From Tolypeutes matacus (lineage: Eukaryota; Chordata; Mammalia; Cingulata; Chlamyphoridae), in NCBI GenBank assembly GCA_026826555.1, contig JAKSZT010054001.1, forward strand, positions 2,619,532 through 2,683,531: a stretch of 64,000 nucleotides of DNA. Reading direction: 5' to 3'. The position numbers and the translations under genes are program-made. Positions 11,054 to 23,451 of the stretch are shown in pieces. The notes under the pieces were generated by a model. That model did not search any database, was not told the DNA's origin, and worked only from the letters and a program-made list of their open reading frames with translations. The first letter of the stretch is position 1. Each line of letters starts with the position of its first letter.

Positions 11054-11711
11054 GCAGAGTTGCAACACCTATTCACCAGTTTATTGGACTCATCCAGGAC
11101 AACTAGCAAAAGGATGAGGATGGACAATGCCCATCCCAGGAAGTGGAGAGTGTCTGCAACTGCAAGCAATACAGTTCCATCCATCTGCCCCATGGGATCT
11201 AAACCCTCTTTCAAAAGGAGACAGGGTAGGCATCACCATCCCCAAATCCTCAAGATTGAGGAATGAACAAACATAAGGGTAGAAAACAACTATGGACTAA
11301 AGTAGACTAACGATTATTCTAGCAGTAGAAGAACTTGTATCATTGATATAAAGGCAGTGGCCACCAGAGGTTCTGAGGGGAGGGAGAGAGAAGAATAGGT
11401 GCAAGATGGAGGCATTTTCCAGACATTGGAATTGTCCTGCATGACATTGCAATGATGGATACAGGCCATTATACATTTTGTCAAAACCTATAAAACTGTG
11501 CAGGCCAAAGTGTAAACTATATTGTAAACAATTGTCCTTGGCAAGTACAATGCTTCAATATGTGTTCATCAGTTGTAACAAATGTACCACACTAATAAAA
11601 GATGTTAATGTGGGAAAGTGTGGGAGGGGGAGGGAGTGAGGTATATGGGAATCCCCTATACTTTTTATGTAACATTTATATAATCTAAAGCTTCTTTAAA
11701 AATAAAAAAAA
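11054..11711 (+). repeat. L1-like 3'-end repeat, copy 3
   Basis: Begins 'gttgcaacacctattcacc' and shares the block 'ttccatccatctgccccatg' with the minus-strand copy at 15096-16750. The second half matches copy 1 at 530-1014, with the same 'acaggccattatacattttg' and terminal 'taatctaaagcttctttaaa'. Its A-rich tail (11697-11712) is the insertion site of the RPL31 retrocopy. Confidence 0.7.
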
Positions 11712-11712
11712 T

Positions 11713-12174
<462 letters not shown>

Positions 12175-12200
12175 TAAAAATAAAAAAAATACACATATTA

Positions 12201-12216
12201 AACACACACACACACA
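12201..12216. repeat. (CA)n microsatellite
   Basis: A short uninterrupted AC dinucleotide run just beyond the RPL31 retrocopy tail. Confidence 0.8.
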
Positions 12217-12218
12217 AT

Positions 12219-13399
12219 TGATCTCCCCTAAGAGATTCAAGAGAACAACCATATTTGAGGAAACGTAGGGTGTCAGAATTTTATTATTTTTTTTTACCTA
12301 TAACATGTATATCAACACCAGAATTTTAGCTATCCCAATGAGGATTGCCTTCTCTTTGAGGGAGTATTATCCCATTGGTACTACTGTTTTGTTTTGTTTT
12401 TTAATTCTTGCATGTATCTTTCTTCTGAGACTGCATCACATTATTCTGAACAACATCAATGATGGATGGTAATTAGTGATCTTTTTGTGGATAGGTTTGA
12501 TTTTCTTTGGGTAGAGGAGCAACCAAAAACTCAAGTATGATTATAGAAACCAATTATGAATAATGTCAGTCTTTTTTCATATGTGAGTTATAACATAGTT
12601 CTGGAAACAATTCTGAAGGAGGAGCTACAAAAAATGGCAGGAACACTAGAATAAAAATACAGACATTCAAAGCAATACTCTAATACTATGAATTTATCAA
12701 TCCTGATATATTCTTTTTAAAAACCTTATTATTTTCAAATCACACATGCATATTCTGAAACCAAGAGACTTTGCCACATAAGAAATCATCCTCCTGAATC
12801 CTCATTTGTAATATGAGTTGGACAAAATAGTTTGCAAGACAAACCAGGTGCTCTATGGTGCCATATTTTATCATCAGCGATAAAATAAGAAAGTTATCAT
12901 TGACCTCCATGTCACCAACTCCAAATCTCATGCCACATCTTACTCAATCTATCAGAAACATTTGACAAGTTGATCACATCCCCAGCTTCTTACAGCATTT
13001 ACCTAGCAGCTTCCCAGAGTCCCCTCTATCTCAGTTCTCCTCCTGCCTCATGGCCACTGTTTCTCCAACTCCATCTGGTGGCTTCCCATCTTGTGTGAGC
13101 TCTAAACAATGGCAAGCCCGAGGACTCAAGCCTTTTCTCTTTCTGTCTAACACTCTCCAGGGGATCTTATCTAATGCCATGTTTTTAAATACTGTCTTGA
13201 TTCTGATAACTCCCAAAAAATCATATCACGAGGACCAATTCTCTACTCAGCATCTCTGTTTGGACATTTAATCCAAACCACATTTGAATTTTCCATATCC
13301 AAACCTAGCCCTTCTACAAATTTCTGCAGTTCATTAAATAGCTACTATAGTTTTCCAGTTGCTTATGCCAAAAACCTCAGAACCATTCTCAACCCCTTC
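12219..13399. other. Unassigned intergenic stretch
   Basis: About 1.2 kb with no recognised gene or named repeat. Open frames up to about 70 codons on either strand overlap one another and show no family resemblance. Confidence 0.5.
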
Positions 13400-13790
13400 T
13401 CTCACTCTACCCCACATCCATCCTTGAACAGGTGCTGCAGTCTTTACCTCTGAAAAACATTCAGAATCCAACTACTTCTCACACCTCCACCACCATCATC
13501 TCTAGTCCGAGCTACTGAGACATCAGCCTAATTGGTGCTCATGCGTCCACCCTTGCCTCCCTACATGAAATTTTTCACAAGACAGGGTCAATGCTCTCTT
13601 TAAATCAGTAGACAGATCATGTCACTCTCTGCTCAAAATCCTCCAAGAGTTTCCTATCTTGCTCAAAGTCAGTGAACATACCTGAGTTGGCCCCTCTGCC
13701 ACTTATCTAACCTTACCCACTATACTCTCATTTCGATCACTCCACTCCAGCCACATAGGACAAACAACATGGAACAAAGTTATCAAGTTG
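13400..13790 (+). repeat. L2-type LINE fragment
   Basis: The order 'tttttcacaagacagggtca', 'agatcatgtcactctctgct', 'caaaatcctccaagagtttc' and 'ttcgatcactccactccag' resembles the 3' region of the ancient L2 LINE in sense orientation. It is degraded and has no coding frame. A similar but more complete copy lies at 22130-22810. Confidence 0.6.
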
Positions 13791-14469
13791 CAAAATGGCC
13801 TGTTTTAAAGTAAAGCATACTTGTTTTGCTATCTGCATCTCCTCCCCATGTCCTTCTGCTAACCTTTGATCAATCATTCAGTTCATCAGGCCATCCAGAA
13901 ATTAAGGATAGAGTTATAAAGCACATCTTCCATGCTTGACTGTCGATGTAAAGAGGGGAGCAAAATAATTTAGAAAATTGTCTTTTTATTGTTATTTTGT
14001 TTTTCTCTTTTTTCAATTTTTAAAATTTTTTAAATCTTTTTTATTTTTTGTTTTTTGTTTTTTAAAATCTGAGGTTTTTTATCTGTAAGGAAATGTCTTT
14101 GGTTGGTATTCCACTGGGCTAATATAAAGCACAACAAATTATTTTGAAAAGGTGTCATGGAATAGAAGTACCTTGAGCAGAGACAAGGCCATCTGCTTTT
14201 TAAATTTAATTAATTTCATAACACAAGTAATGAATGCTTATTATAGAAGATTTGGGGTGGGGGGAGAACCCAGATAATTGAAAGAAACAAAACAAACAAA
14301 AATCCTTTGAGTGCTACTCCCTTCCTAAAGGCAGCCACTAGAAATCTTTTAGGATGCTATTTATTTGTTGTAAAGTAACATTCATGTTGTTCTTTCCTTT
14401 TTGGAGCCTGCTTTTTTTTTTTTCACATAATATGACAAGCGTTTTTATGATTTAAAAATTATTAAATAA
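13791..14469. other. Unassigned stretch with T-rich tract
   Basis: No gene is recognised. A T-rich low-complexity tract at about 13980-14070 divides otherwise unassigned sequence. Confidence 0.5.
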
Positions 14470-14548
14470 GACCTGATGCCTAAAATCATGCTTGGCCCAT
14501 TGCATGTTTGCTCAGTAAATATGTATTGAATGAGTAAATGAATGAATG
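14470..14548 (+). repeat. L2 3'-terminal fragment
   Basis: The ending 'gctcagtaaatatgtattga' followed by ATGAATGA-like repeats is the characteristic 3' end of L2. Confidence 0.5.
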
Positions 14549-14664
14549 CCTGACCAGCTATGATGGACTCCTCTGGGGCGACTTTTCCTTATCCAGGGCC
14601 GGCATTTTTGGGTTAAATGGAATAGCAGATACTCTGCAGCCTTTCTGGGAAATGGGCTCTGCCT

Positions 14665-14830
14665 TCTGCCCACTCCAAATGTGGGCCATGGGGCAGCTGT
14701 TTCACCCTCACTTGGGAGCCTGTTAGAAACGTAGCATTTCAGGTTTCACTCTGGAACTTCTGAATTAGAATCTGCATTTTTTTTTACAGGATCCCCAGGT
14801 GGTTTGTGTAGGCTCAGGAAAGAACACAGC
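14665..14830 (+). mobile_element. MER5A-like hAT fragment
   Basis: 'aacttctgaattagaatctg' followed by 'ggatccccaggtggtttgtg' matches my recollection of the internal part of MER5A, a non-autonomous hAT-Charlie element. The ends are not intact and no duplication was found. Confidence 0.5.
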
Positions 14831-15095
14831 CTTGGATGTAGGTGTGCCAGCAAGTCCCCTGCACACCTACAATCCTTTCCTTAGTAGTGGGGGAGGAGAA
14901 GGTGGCTGGGGTCACTTTGAAGCCACTAGGGGAAGAGCACGCTGCTTACAGGATAGAGATAGATGCTCCTTCAAAAGTGTATGTAAAAGACGCCTACAAA
15001 AGTCCCATTTTACATATGTTTGAAAAGGATGTATTTGAAGGAGGCTTGTAGTGAGCCCTGTTTTCTGGTGGAAGGAGGAAAAAAAAGCTCACTTT

Positions 15096-16750
15096 TTTTT
15101 TTTGGCATTTTATTTATTTATTTATTTTTAAAAGGTATTCAAATTACATAAATGTTACATAAAAATATAGGGGATTCCCATATGCCCCGCTTCCTATACC
15201 TTCCACATTTTCCCACATTAACAACATCTTTCATTAGTGTGGTACATTCATTACAATTGATGAAAACATTTTAGAGCACTGCCACTAAGCATGGATTATG
15301 TTTACATTGTAGTTTACACTCTCTCTCGCATAATTTTGAAGGTGATGGCAAGATATGTAATGGTTCATATCTGTCATTGTAAAGTCATCTAGGAAAATTC
15401 CCAAGTCCCCAAAATGCCCCCATATTTCACCTGTATTTCACTCTCCTTGCCCTTAGAACCTCTAGTGGCCACTGCCTCCACATGAATGATATAGTTTCTT
15501 CCATTGCTCGAATCACAATAAGTCTATAGTAGAATACCAATTAGTCTACTTTAGAACATAGTTCATTCCCAATCCTGAGGATTCTGGGATGGTGTTGCCC
15601 ACTCCACCTCTAATTGAGAGAGGAGGCTTTGATCCCATGGGGCAGATGGATGGAACTCTCTTGCTTGCAGTTGTAGACTCTCTTGGTTCCTTGGGATGGT
15701 CGTTGTCCATCATCATCTCCTTATTAGTTGTCCTGGGGTGAGTCCAATGAACTGGAGAGTAGGTATTGCAACTCTATTGAATTTCAGGGCCCAGCTGGCA
15801 CATGGACAGCCCAGAGATTAAAGTCTCTTGGACATACACTTACCAACTCCAGCACCAAATATAGGTTCAAATAAAAGGGACAGAAGAGGCATTTGTAGAG
15901 AAGTCACATCTGAGTCCAACTCCGTCACACTCAGGAGCACAAACTCCAAAGTAGGGCCCACTGGCAAGGCACCAAACTTCAGAGCTATCTGCCATGACTG
16001 TAGGTCCTGGGTATCTCCAGAGCCCTCAGGATCCCCATTATTTAGGGTAGTATCTACCTTGACTGTCTATGAGATCCTGCTGAGACATGCATAAGTGTTA
16101 CCTCTCTGATGACCTCCCGTCTCACTTTGAAGTCTCTTAGCCATATAAACTCATTTGTCTTTACCTTCTCCCCCTTTTATTCAAGGTCTTTTTCCAGTTG
16201 TATCACCAGCCAGTGCTTAAGAGTAATCCCTCGGTGCCAGGGAGGCTCATCCCTGGGAGTCATGTTCCATGCTGGGGGGAAGGCAATGCATTTATATGCC
16301 AAGTTTGGCTTAGAGAGAGGCCACATTTGAACAACAGGGAGGCTCTCAGGAGGCAACTCTTAGGCACTCTCCAAGACTAGGCTAAGTTGCAAATTCAAGA
16401 GCAAAAGGCCCACAAGTATAGTCACCAACATCAAAGGCCCATCTATGGGCCATCCTTCTTCACTAGTCATTGCCCCTGCACTTGGGGGATTGTTGCTGTT
16501 CCATTAGAGAATGTGGCAGAGCTCCCCAGGATGGGAATTCAATAATCTTTCAGTTGTGTGAATCTCTACCCACTGCAGCAATGCTCCATGAACATTTGAA
16601 CATATTTATATACCTTATATGAATGCCCAGGTGAACTTCCTCCCATGTATCCCCCATCACTGACACCCCACCTCATTGATCCTCCCCTGCCATATCTGTA
16701 ACCCTTCTGTGATCCAAAACCTCTTCAAAAATGAAGCCAAGAATATTGTC
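15096..16750 (-). repeat. L1-like 3'-end repeat, long antisense copy
   Basis: The longest copy of the family seen at 530-1014 and 11054-11711. On the plus strand it begins with an A/T-rich end near 15100, then 'ttacataaaaatatagggga' and the shared 'ccatggggcagatggatgga'. It extends about 1.6 kb, further upstream in the element than the other copies. On the minus strand 'gaacatgactcccagggatg' and 'gaggctccctggcaccgagg'-type text is visible. No protein frame is convincing. It may be the long 3' UTR of an old L1 or a separate non-autonomous unit. Confidence 0.6.
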
Positions 16751-16984
16751 AAATTTGATTAATAGGAAAATGAAATAATAATGATAGGTTTAAACATAAG
16801 AAATAAAATATATAATAATTTAGAGAAACTAAAAGAAAGTAAAAAAGATTGGGATATTAAAAAAAAAAACATTAAAAATAATAATAGTAAGATAAAATAA
16901 AAAATTTTTTGAAGTTTTTCCGTTCATCACTGTAATATCAGTTGTCCTGTATGTACAGTGGCATTTTCTTCCACTTCTTCCCCA

Positions 16985-17860
16985 GTATCTTACTTTTTTT
17001 TTTTTTTCATATTGTCTTTAAAGAAGTTTTAGGTCACAGTAAGGTTACATACAGAATATAGGGGACTCCCATATACCCAACAACCTCCCCCTTTTCCCCC
17101 TTCCCTATTAACAATCTTTTTACATGTGGATGGTATATTTGTTACAATTGATATATGAATATTGAAACACAGCCATGGTCAATCGTTTACATTATGGTTT
17201 ACATTTTAGACCATATACTTTTATAATTTTTTGGTGAAATTTAACATGGCCTGTGTCCATCATTGCAGGATCATGAAGAACACTTTCACTGCCCCCAAAT
17301 ACCCCCTCTTCAATCTCTTCTATTCCTCCCTCCCTCTCCCCTCTGGGCCCATGGAGACCACCAGGCTTTATTCCTTGAAGAACAATATTCTTAGATACTT
17401 GCAGCAATGCTGAGGGCTAGAGACTAATGTCTGTCCGCCCCTATTAGGAACTGCCCATGCTCTCGAGAGACACAATCCCTCCTCTGTTTGAGAACATATC
17501 AGGCCTCCCCAGCATGGGAGTCCAACTCCTTCCCACTCATTATGTGGGTCTCCCCCCACTGAAACAGCACACTATGACAAAATGATCATTCACACATTCT
17601 CTAGGAGACTGTCCCAGGTGCACACAGTCCCAAATGCCCCGCCCCCATTCAACACTCTAGACCAGTAACACTTCCTGTCATATTGCCAAAAGAGTTTTCT
17701 CAACATTGTAGTTTCACCCACGTACTCACCTATCCCCACTGCTCACCTATTCCCTTCCTCAACCCTCCTCCCAGTTCCTTGGACCATCCAACCCCTACTC
17801 CCCACCCTAACCCCCCCGTCAAGCTTGCATGATCCAACCCAATAGTATCCCTACACCCCT
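16985..17860 (-). repeat. Antisense L1-like 3' region, second variant
   Basis: Starts on the plus strand with poly(T), then 'tataggggactcccatatac', 'tatatttgttacaattgat' and 'catcattgcaggatcatgaa'. This is the antisense order typical of L1 3' untranslated regions. It is related to but clearly diverged from the neighbour at 15096-16750. It is C-rich and pyrimidine-rich towards the right end, which is approximate. Confidence 0.65.
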
Positions 17861-18927
17861 GTCATATCTCTTCACCACACAACTACTCACTCCCACCTTA
17901 TTTTGCCCATATTGTTGGCTCACAACCTTCTTCTCTCTTCCTATTTCCTGAAAATCTATCTTCCAGAATCTAGCTCTCTGAGTCAGCTCGATTTGCTGAA
18001 TTCATATCAGAGAGAATTTAGAAAATTGTCTTTTCAGGCTATTTTTGAAAGTCAGAGAGTAAGTATGATGTGTTTCTTTTTAAATTCCATATAGAGGATA
18101 GGGTTATTTGGCAAGATAATAAATATCTTGTTACAGTGGATAAAATATAACCAACTTTAAAAAGACATTATCAAGCTTAAAATTAAGAAAGGTAACTCCC
18201 CAGGTGATATAAAAGAAACTCAAATTTAGAGTGGTGAGCAGAGTTAAAACTAAACTCTCTGGATACTAGGTCTTAATAACTAGGGAAAAAAATATTAAAA
18301 AGGGAGGGAAGTCTTGGCCTTAAAGAAGCATTTACTTCAGACTTTTTAAGGATAGTAAATTCCAAACCAGTAGAAAAATAGAAAAAATTATGAACTAAAG
18401 GGATACATACCAAATTAATAAATGCAGGAGTCTCTGGAGAGAGGGAGGGTGATGGGACCAGGGAGGTAACAAAAGGAATTTCAACATATGTAATGTCCCA
18501 TTTTTTATTTTTTAAAAATTCTGGAGCAAAAATATAAAAAATATTAATTCTTTGTGTTGAATAAACAAATCTGTTATTTATATTCTTATTATTTTAATAT
18601 TTTAAAAATTTTAAATGCAAGGCTGTAGATATAGGCCTCATTTATTTCTTTAGAGTAAATAAGACTACTACAGAGCCTCAAGTAAAGAATATAAAAGTGT
18701 GCTGATTTTAAAACTCATAGAGCCTCAAGAATTGGATAAACTGGAAGAGTCCTAATCTCCAGCTGATTTCTCCCTTAATCTAAAATGAATATGAAATAAA
18801 ACTGCTTTTCCATTTTGAACCACTACAAGGAATGAGCGTCCAATTTTTATACCTTGATATTAAAACTGTGGGACGTAAGCATCAGCAAATCAAAACAATC
18901 TGAATTAAATTTCAAAAATACATACAG
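17861..18927. other. Mostly unassigned; possible old L1 3' tail
   Basis: No gene is seen. At 18420-18560 'ggagtctctggagagaggga' and 'tttcaacatatgtaatgtcc' recall a degraded L1/HAL1 3' end in plus orientation, but this is weak. Confidence 0.4.
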
Positions 18928-19113
18928 ATGGGAAGCGGCTGTGGCTCAATCAGTGGGGCTCCCATTTACCATATAGGAGGCCCCGGGTTCGGTTCCCAGG
19001 GCCTCCTGGTGAAGGCAAGCCCGCCCGCACGGCGTGGTTGGCTGACCCGGCGAGCACAAGCAGCAAGGGGGGTATAAATGAATAAATAAATAAAATCTTC
19101 AAAAAAAAAAAAA
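18928..19113 (+). mobile_element. DAS-III-type SINE
   Basis: Head 'gggaagcggctgtggctcaa', B-box block 'ccgggttcggttcccaggg', GC-rich body, AATAAATAAA tail and poly(A). Perfect flanking repeats 'aaaaatacatacag' are at 18914-18927 and 19114-19127. Confidence 0.93.
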
Positions 19114-19144
19114 AAAAATACATACAGGTATCCTGTTCAGAGAC

Positions 19145-19148
19145 CAAA

Positions 19149-19179
<31 letters not shown>
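19145..19179. repeat. (AAAT)n microsatellite
   Basis: About nine AAAT units, close to the 3' end of the DAS-III SINE but outside its target-site duplication. Confidence 0.9.
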
Positions 19180-19181
19180 GG

Positions 19182-19790
19182 TATAAAATGAATCTTTCCA
19201 AATGGGTAAAAATGTTAAGAAACTTAGATACTCTAAGCAACTTGGCTCTTATCTTCAATCAAGCCTTTCAGGTTAGGACTTTTACACATTGGTGGATTAA
19301 CCATCAGCCATTCCAAGAACAGTATTTCAGCAAAAGTAGAATCAAAAATATGTTTTTCCCTTAATTATTTTCCTTTCCAGAGAAAATGAAATGTTAAACA
19401 TACAAAGGATGGAAGTTAAACCTATAAAGTATGAGATAGTTCCAAATGGCTATGTTGTTCATGTACTTGTAAATCAGGTCTGCAGCTTTTAAAACCAAAA
19501 TAGACTGTGAATGTCCCACTAAATCTGCATCAGATGTGCTTAAGGTTGAACGGAAATAATACCAAATGCAAGTAGTTAAATGAATCGTGAAAAAAGTGTA
19601 ATCTACACAGATAGACCATGTTATGCAATTGCTCTACTTGTATAGGACAAAACAACTCCCTTACCATTTCCAAAAATAAATGCATTTGGTTGTTCCTCTG
19701 CAGCTGGATGAGGTTATTTCTTCATAATATCTTTCAAGGTACTTTAAGAGGGAAAAATAAGTTATCTTAGTTATGATGGGCAGCAACAGA
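19182..19790. other. Unassigned intergenic stretch
   Basis: No gene, repeat family or RNA gene recognised. Confidence 0.5.
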
Positions 19791-19794
19791 GTTT

Positions 19795-19985
19795 GAAAGA
19801 TCAGAGTGGATGCTCTGGGGTCCTACTGACTGGTGTTTAAATCCCTATTAGCTGTGTAAGCTTGTGGACATTTCTTAACCACTATGTGCCACTGCTTCCT
19901 AATCTGCAAAACAGGCATAATAGTAGCAATTAGAACATCTGACATAATAAGTAATCAATAACTATTGGCTATAATTATTTTAATG
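19795..19985 (+). repeat. MIR SINE
   Basis: Degraded sense-strand MIR: 'tgtgtaagcttgtggacatt', 'tcttaaccactatgtgcca', 'tgcttcctaatctgcaaaa' and 'aacaggcataatagtagcaa' follow the usual MIR order. Confidence 0.75.
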
Positions 19986-21049
19986 AGGAGTTATAAACTT
20001 CTAAGGAAGAGAAATGTACTACTGCTGTACTATGATAACCAATCAAGTACAAGTTTATCATTAGGAAGAGATGCTTCAAATCTTTGATTGAAAAATCCAT
20101 GTGTAAAGTGCATTAATGTTAAACTAGTCACTGTTGGTGAAAACAAAGGCCTCCATTTTCCATAAACAGTTTTTTAAAGTTTGTGTGGGTTGTTTTCAGG
20201 AAATTATGTTTTCTCCATGTGTGAAGAATATTCACCATTAGGCAAAATATTTCGATGTACAATCAATATCTTCTCTTTCATTTTTAAGAATTGCAACTGA
20301 AATATTTTCTAGTATGATTTTAGGCTTTATAAAATTATATTTATAGCTGTTCATAGTATAAATTTTATCCCTTTCACATTTGAATATATTAGTTTAAAGA
20401 TGTGGCTTTATGTAGGCTTATACAACTAGTCACCTTTTTTGACCTCCCTAGAGTAATGTTATTCCTGTTTAGACTGCAACTTTTCCAAGTTCCATTTATC
20501 AACTATAAACAGAAAGAAACAGTATGGTTTTTTCCACATTGAAAAAAAACTGAAACATAAAACGTAAAACTTGGTTAAACTAAAAAACAATTATGTTGAC
20601 CCATATTTTACTTTCAAAATACAGTAACCAGTTCATTCTGATACATTAAAAGAGCAAATGTTTAAGTGCTTTGCAAAGAGGTGAAACAAGAATATGTGAG
20701 GTGATGAGTAATGCTGAGCTCCCAAAGGAAGGGAAAGGCAGCCACATCCATTGTGGGATTTTTAATCACAGAGAATCACAGAAAATCCAAAAATCTCTCT
20801 GTGTGTGTATGTGTTTGTTTTTCTGCCTGTTTATGAGAGGGCTGTGTGTGTGTGTGTGGCTGTGGGAGAGATATGAGGTGTGGCAGTGGCAGAAGACAGA
20901 AAAAGCTAAAAAATTAGATGCCATTCAATCTGCAAAGAAACAAAGTATATAACAGAACAAATAGAGTACAGCACATACTGAAAACATGTTGAAAATTGAA
21001 ATAATCTAAAAGAACTAAAATGATTTAAATAAAATAAATTTTAACATAG
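19986..21049. other. Unassigned stretch with TG runs
   Basis: No recognised gene. Two TG-rich runs occur at 20798-20818 and 20842-20860. A frame of about 90 codons across them is low-complexity (CVCMC-like) and not credible as a protein. Confidence 0.5.
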
Positions 21050-21054
21050 GATGT

Positions 21055-21554
21055 TGTATTAGTCAGCCAAAAGGGGTGCTAACGTAAAATACCAAAAATG
21101 GGTTGGTCTTTATAAAGGGTATTTATTTGGGGTAGAAGTCCACAGATACTAGGCCATAAAGCGTTAAGTTTCTTCTCTCACCAATGTTCACTGCCATGTG
21201 TTGGAGCAAGACAGCTGCCGGCGTTTGCCAGGGTTCAGGCTTGTGGGTTCCTCTCTTCCCGGGGCTGTGTTTCTCTCCGGGCTTAGCTCCTGTTTCCTCC
21301 ACAAGGTCAGCTGTAGACCATCAGGCGAATGGCTTGCTTCTCTTCTCCTGGGGCCTTCTTTCCAACATCAAAACTGCTTCTCAAAAGACTGCTTCAACTC
21401 TCCTTGGCCTTGCCTTTTATATTCGATTCCCCACCCACCAAGGGGTGAGGCTCAACGCCCTAATCCTAACCTAATCATGCCCAGATTAACAGATCAGTTT
21501 ACAAGCATGATTCAATTATATTTTTGGAATTCATAATTACATCAAACTGCCACA
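21055..21554 (-). mobile_element. Solo LTR of an endogenous retrovirus (ERVL/MaLR-like)
   Basis: Exactly 500 bp, starting TGTATTAGTC and ending TGCCACA, flanked by the 5-bp direct repeat GATGT (21050-21054 and 21555-21559). On the minus strand it runs TGTGGCAGTTTG to ACTAATACA, with a TATA-like 'aatataaaaggc' (complement of 21410-21421) and an AATAAA-type signal (near 21118-21128) in the correct order for U3-R-U5. A 5-bp duplication fits ERVL/MaLR elements. No internal retroviral genes are present, so the provirus has collapsed to one LTR. The family name is inference. Confidence 0.8.
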
Positions 21555-21559
21555 GATGT

Positions 21560-21860
21560 CTTTCTAATTTTGTTTGAAATTATAATACCCATATACCTTC
21601 AGTTAATATGTACTTAGAGGGAAATAATAGATAACACAGGAATAAGTAATATATAACCAAAAACAATTCCACAGAATATCTTTCAGAGTCATTGTTCTAA
21701 GATTCAGGACAGTTTTCAGTTACAGATTCAATAATGTACCCACAAGATTCCTATTGCTCACCGTAAACAGGGTTCTAGAGCTAAGACCCTTACTGTGCAC
21801 TGTGTCATTACCTTCAGCCTCTAGTGAAATTTAACAGCAGCATCAGGGTCAGTATCAGCA
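21560..21860. other. Unassigned spacer
   Basis: No gene or repeat is recognised between the solo LTR and the following MIR. Confidence 0.5.
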
Positions 21861-21861
21861 A

Positions 21862-22078
21862 GAACATTTGCTGAACACTTACTATGTGCCAGACACTATC
21901 CCATGAATTTACTTATAAATTCTTTACAACTCTATAAGTATTATTATGATGCCCATTTTACTAATAAGGTAACTGAGACATGGGCAGGTTAAGTGGCATA
22001 TAAGGGGTGGATTCAGGATTTCATCCTAGGCAGCCTGGCTCTAGAATCCAGACTCTTAACCATCACATATACACTATG
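21862..22078 (-). repeat. MIR SINE, antisense
   Basis: The plus strand shows 'tgaacacttactatgtgcca', 'gcccattttactaataaggt' and 'ggctctagaatccagactct', the antisense order of MIR. It covers most of the element. Confidence 0.85.
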
Positions 22079-22129
22079 AGAAAATAACAGAAAAGGCAAG
22101 AAGAGTAACCTAAACCAACCTAAACTATC

Positions 22130-22810
22130 ATCTCTTGTCTGGAGAAATGAAACATCCTCCTAACTGATTTCTCAGCTTCTGCCCTTGCCTCCTACTTCTG
22201 TTTGTTCCCTACATGAAAGCCAGGGAGATCTTTATAAATATAAATCAAATCAAATTGCATCTTTGATTAAAAATCTCCAATTGCTTCCTATCACACTTAG
22301 AATAAATGCCTAAATTCTTACTACAGCCTAAAAAGCTCCTACAGTAGCATCATCTTGCCTCTGCATACCTAACAAACCTTATTCCCTAAGGCCTTTTCCC
22401 AAAGCTTGGTCAGTTCCAGGTACTATGACCTTCCTGCTATTCCAGCTTGTTCATACCTCTGGGCCTTTGTACTTACTGGTCTCTCTACCTGGAACACTCT
22501 TCTGCCATATACTACCATATGTTGCTCCTTCCATTCATTCATGTCAAATGGCACCTTCTCTGAGAGGCCGTCCCTGACCACCCTATTCAAAACACTCTTT
22601 CACCCCGAATTCTATCTACCCCTTACTCTATTTTATATTTCTTTATGGTACTTACAAGTAATTGAAATTATTTTGCATATGTGTATTTCCTTATTTTCTT
22701 ATCTGTCACTAGAATGTAAGCACTATGAGGAAAGAGACTTCTTATACTATATATTCTGAGTCTAGAACAACCACTTGGTAAAGCATATTGAATAAATGAA
22801 TGAATGAATA
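22130..22810 (+). repeat. L2 LINE 3' region
   Basis: A well preserved L2 3' end: 'aaatctccaattgcttccta', 'cctctgggcctttgtactta', 'acctggaacactcttctgcc', 'tgagaggccgtccctgacca', 'cactagaatgtaagcactat' and a terminal 'aataaatgaatgaatgaa'. A 117-codon open frame inside it is fortuitous. Confidence 0.85.
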
Positions 22811-23340
22811 AGTGAATAATACACATATATTACTTTGATAATAAAGCTAACTTAACCTTCAGGAATCTTCTTTCCCTAAGTTTCTTATACCTGAAAATAA
22901 GTGACAGGACACGAGATAAGAAAAATAATGAAAGTATGAAAAAACTGATATTATTAGCCATAGAAAAAATAAAGATGACTCACTGGCAATCATTAAATAC
23001 ATAAAGAATTATGATGAAGAACATGAAGACCAGTTGTTCTTCAAATATTCTGAAAGCCAAACAAGAAGAAATGGAATGTGTTGTATCTGGTGGCTGGTTT
23101 TCTTAAGAGATTAATGAAGACATTTTTGATAATTGGAAGATTTTCAAAATGAATTAATCAAATCAGTCATATAAGATGTCAAAATATTTGTCAGGTCTTC
23201 AGGTCAGTTCTCCAACCCCCTCCCTCCTCCTACCAAAAAAGTACAAAAATATCAGTTTATCTCAGTCTGAGCATGGCCCATCATGCTAAGAAGATATAAT
23301 AAAAAAAAAGATTTCTTTTAAGTTCCTATTAAGGAATTTT
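22811..23340. other. Unassigned intergenic stretch
   Basis: No gene or repeat recognised. A C-rich 'caaccccctccctcctcct' run lies at about 23214. Confidence 0.5.
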
Positions 23341-23344
23341 TATT

Positions 23345-23439
23345 TATTTATTTATTTTTACTGGGAAGTCCCGGAGATTGAACCCAGGTCCCTCCATATG
23401 GGAGACAGACACCTAACCATTTGAGTCACATCCGCCCCC
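23345..23439 (-). mobile_element. DAS-I-type SINE, antisense
   Basis: The minus strand reads 'gcggatgtgactcaaatggt' and 'tgggttcaatctccgggact', followed by a (TAAA)n-type tail. The head is like the copies at 2939 and 10236. No direct repeat was found; instead the flanks contain an inverted 12-bp match (23308-23319 with 23440-23451). Confidence 0.85.
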
Positions 23440-23451
23440 AAAAGAAATCTT

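Noticed and set aside
15096..17860. A conserved multi-exon gene suggested by the GC-richer sequence and several short frames
   Set aside because: The sequence recurs at 530-1014 and 11054-11711, so it is a dispersed repeat, not an exon cluster.
20671..20952. 93-codon plus-strand frame
   Set aside because: It crosses two TG runs and encodes low-complexity Cys/Val text, with no family resemblance.
21184..21536. Plus-strand frames of 96 and 112 codons
   Set aside because: They lie wholly inside the solo LTR, antisense to its transcription signals.
22406..22759. 117-codon frame with hydrophobic stretches
   Set aside because: It coincides with a well preserved L2 3' end, which is non-coding.
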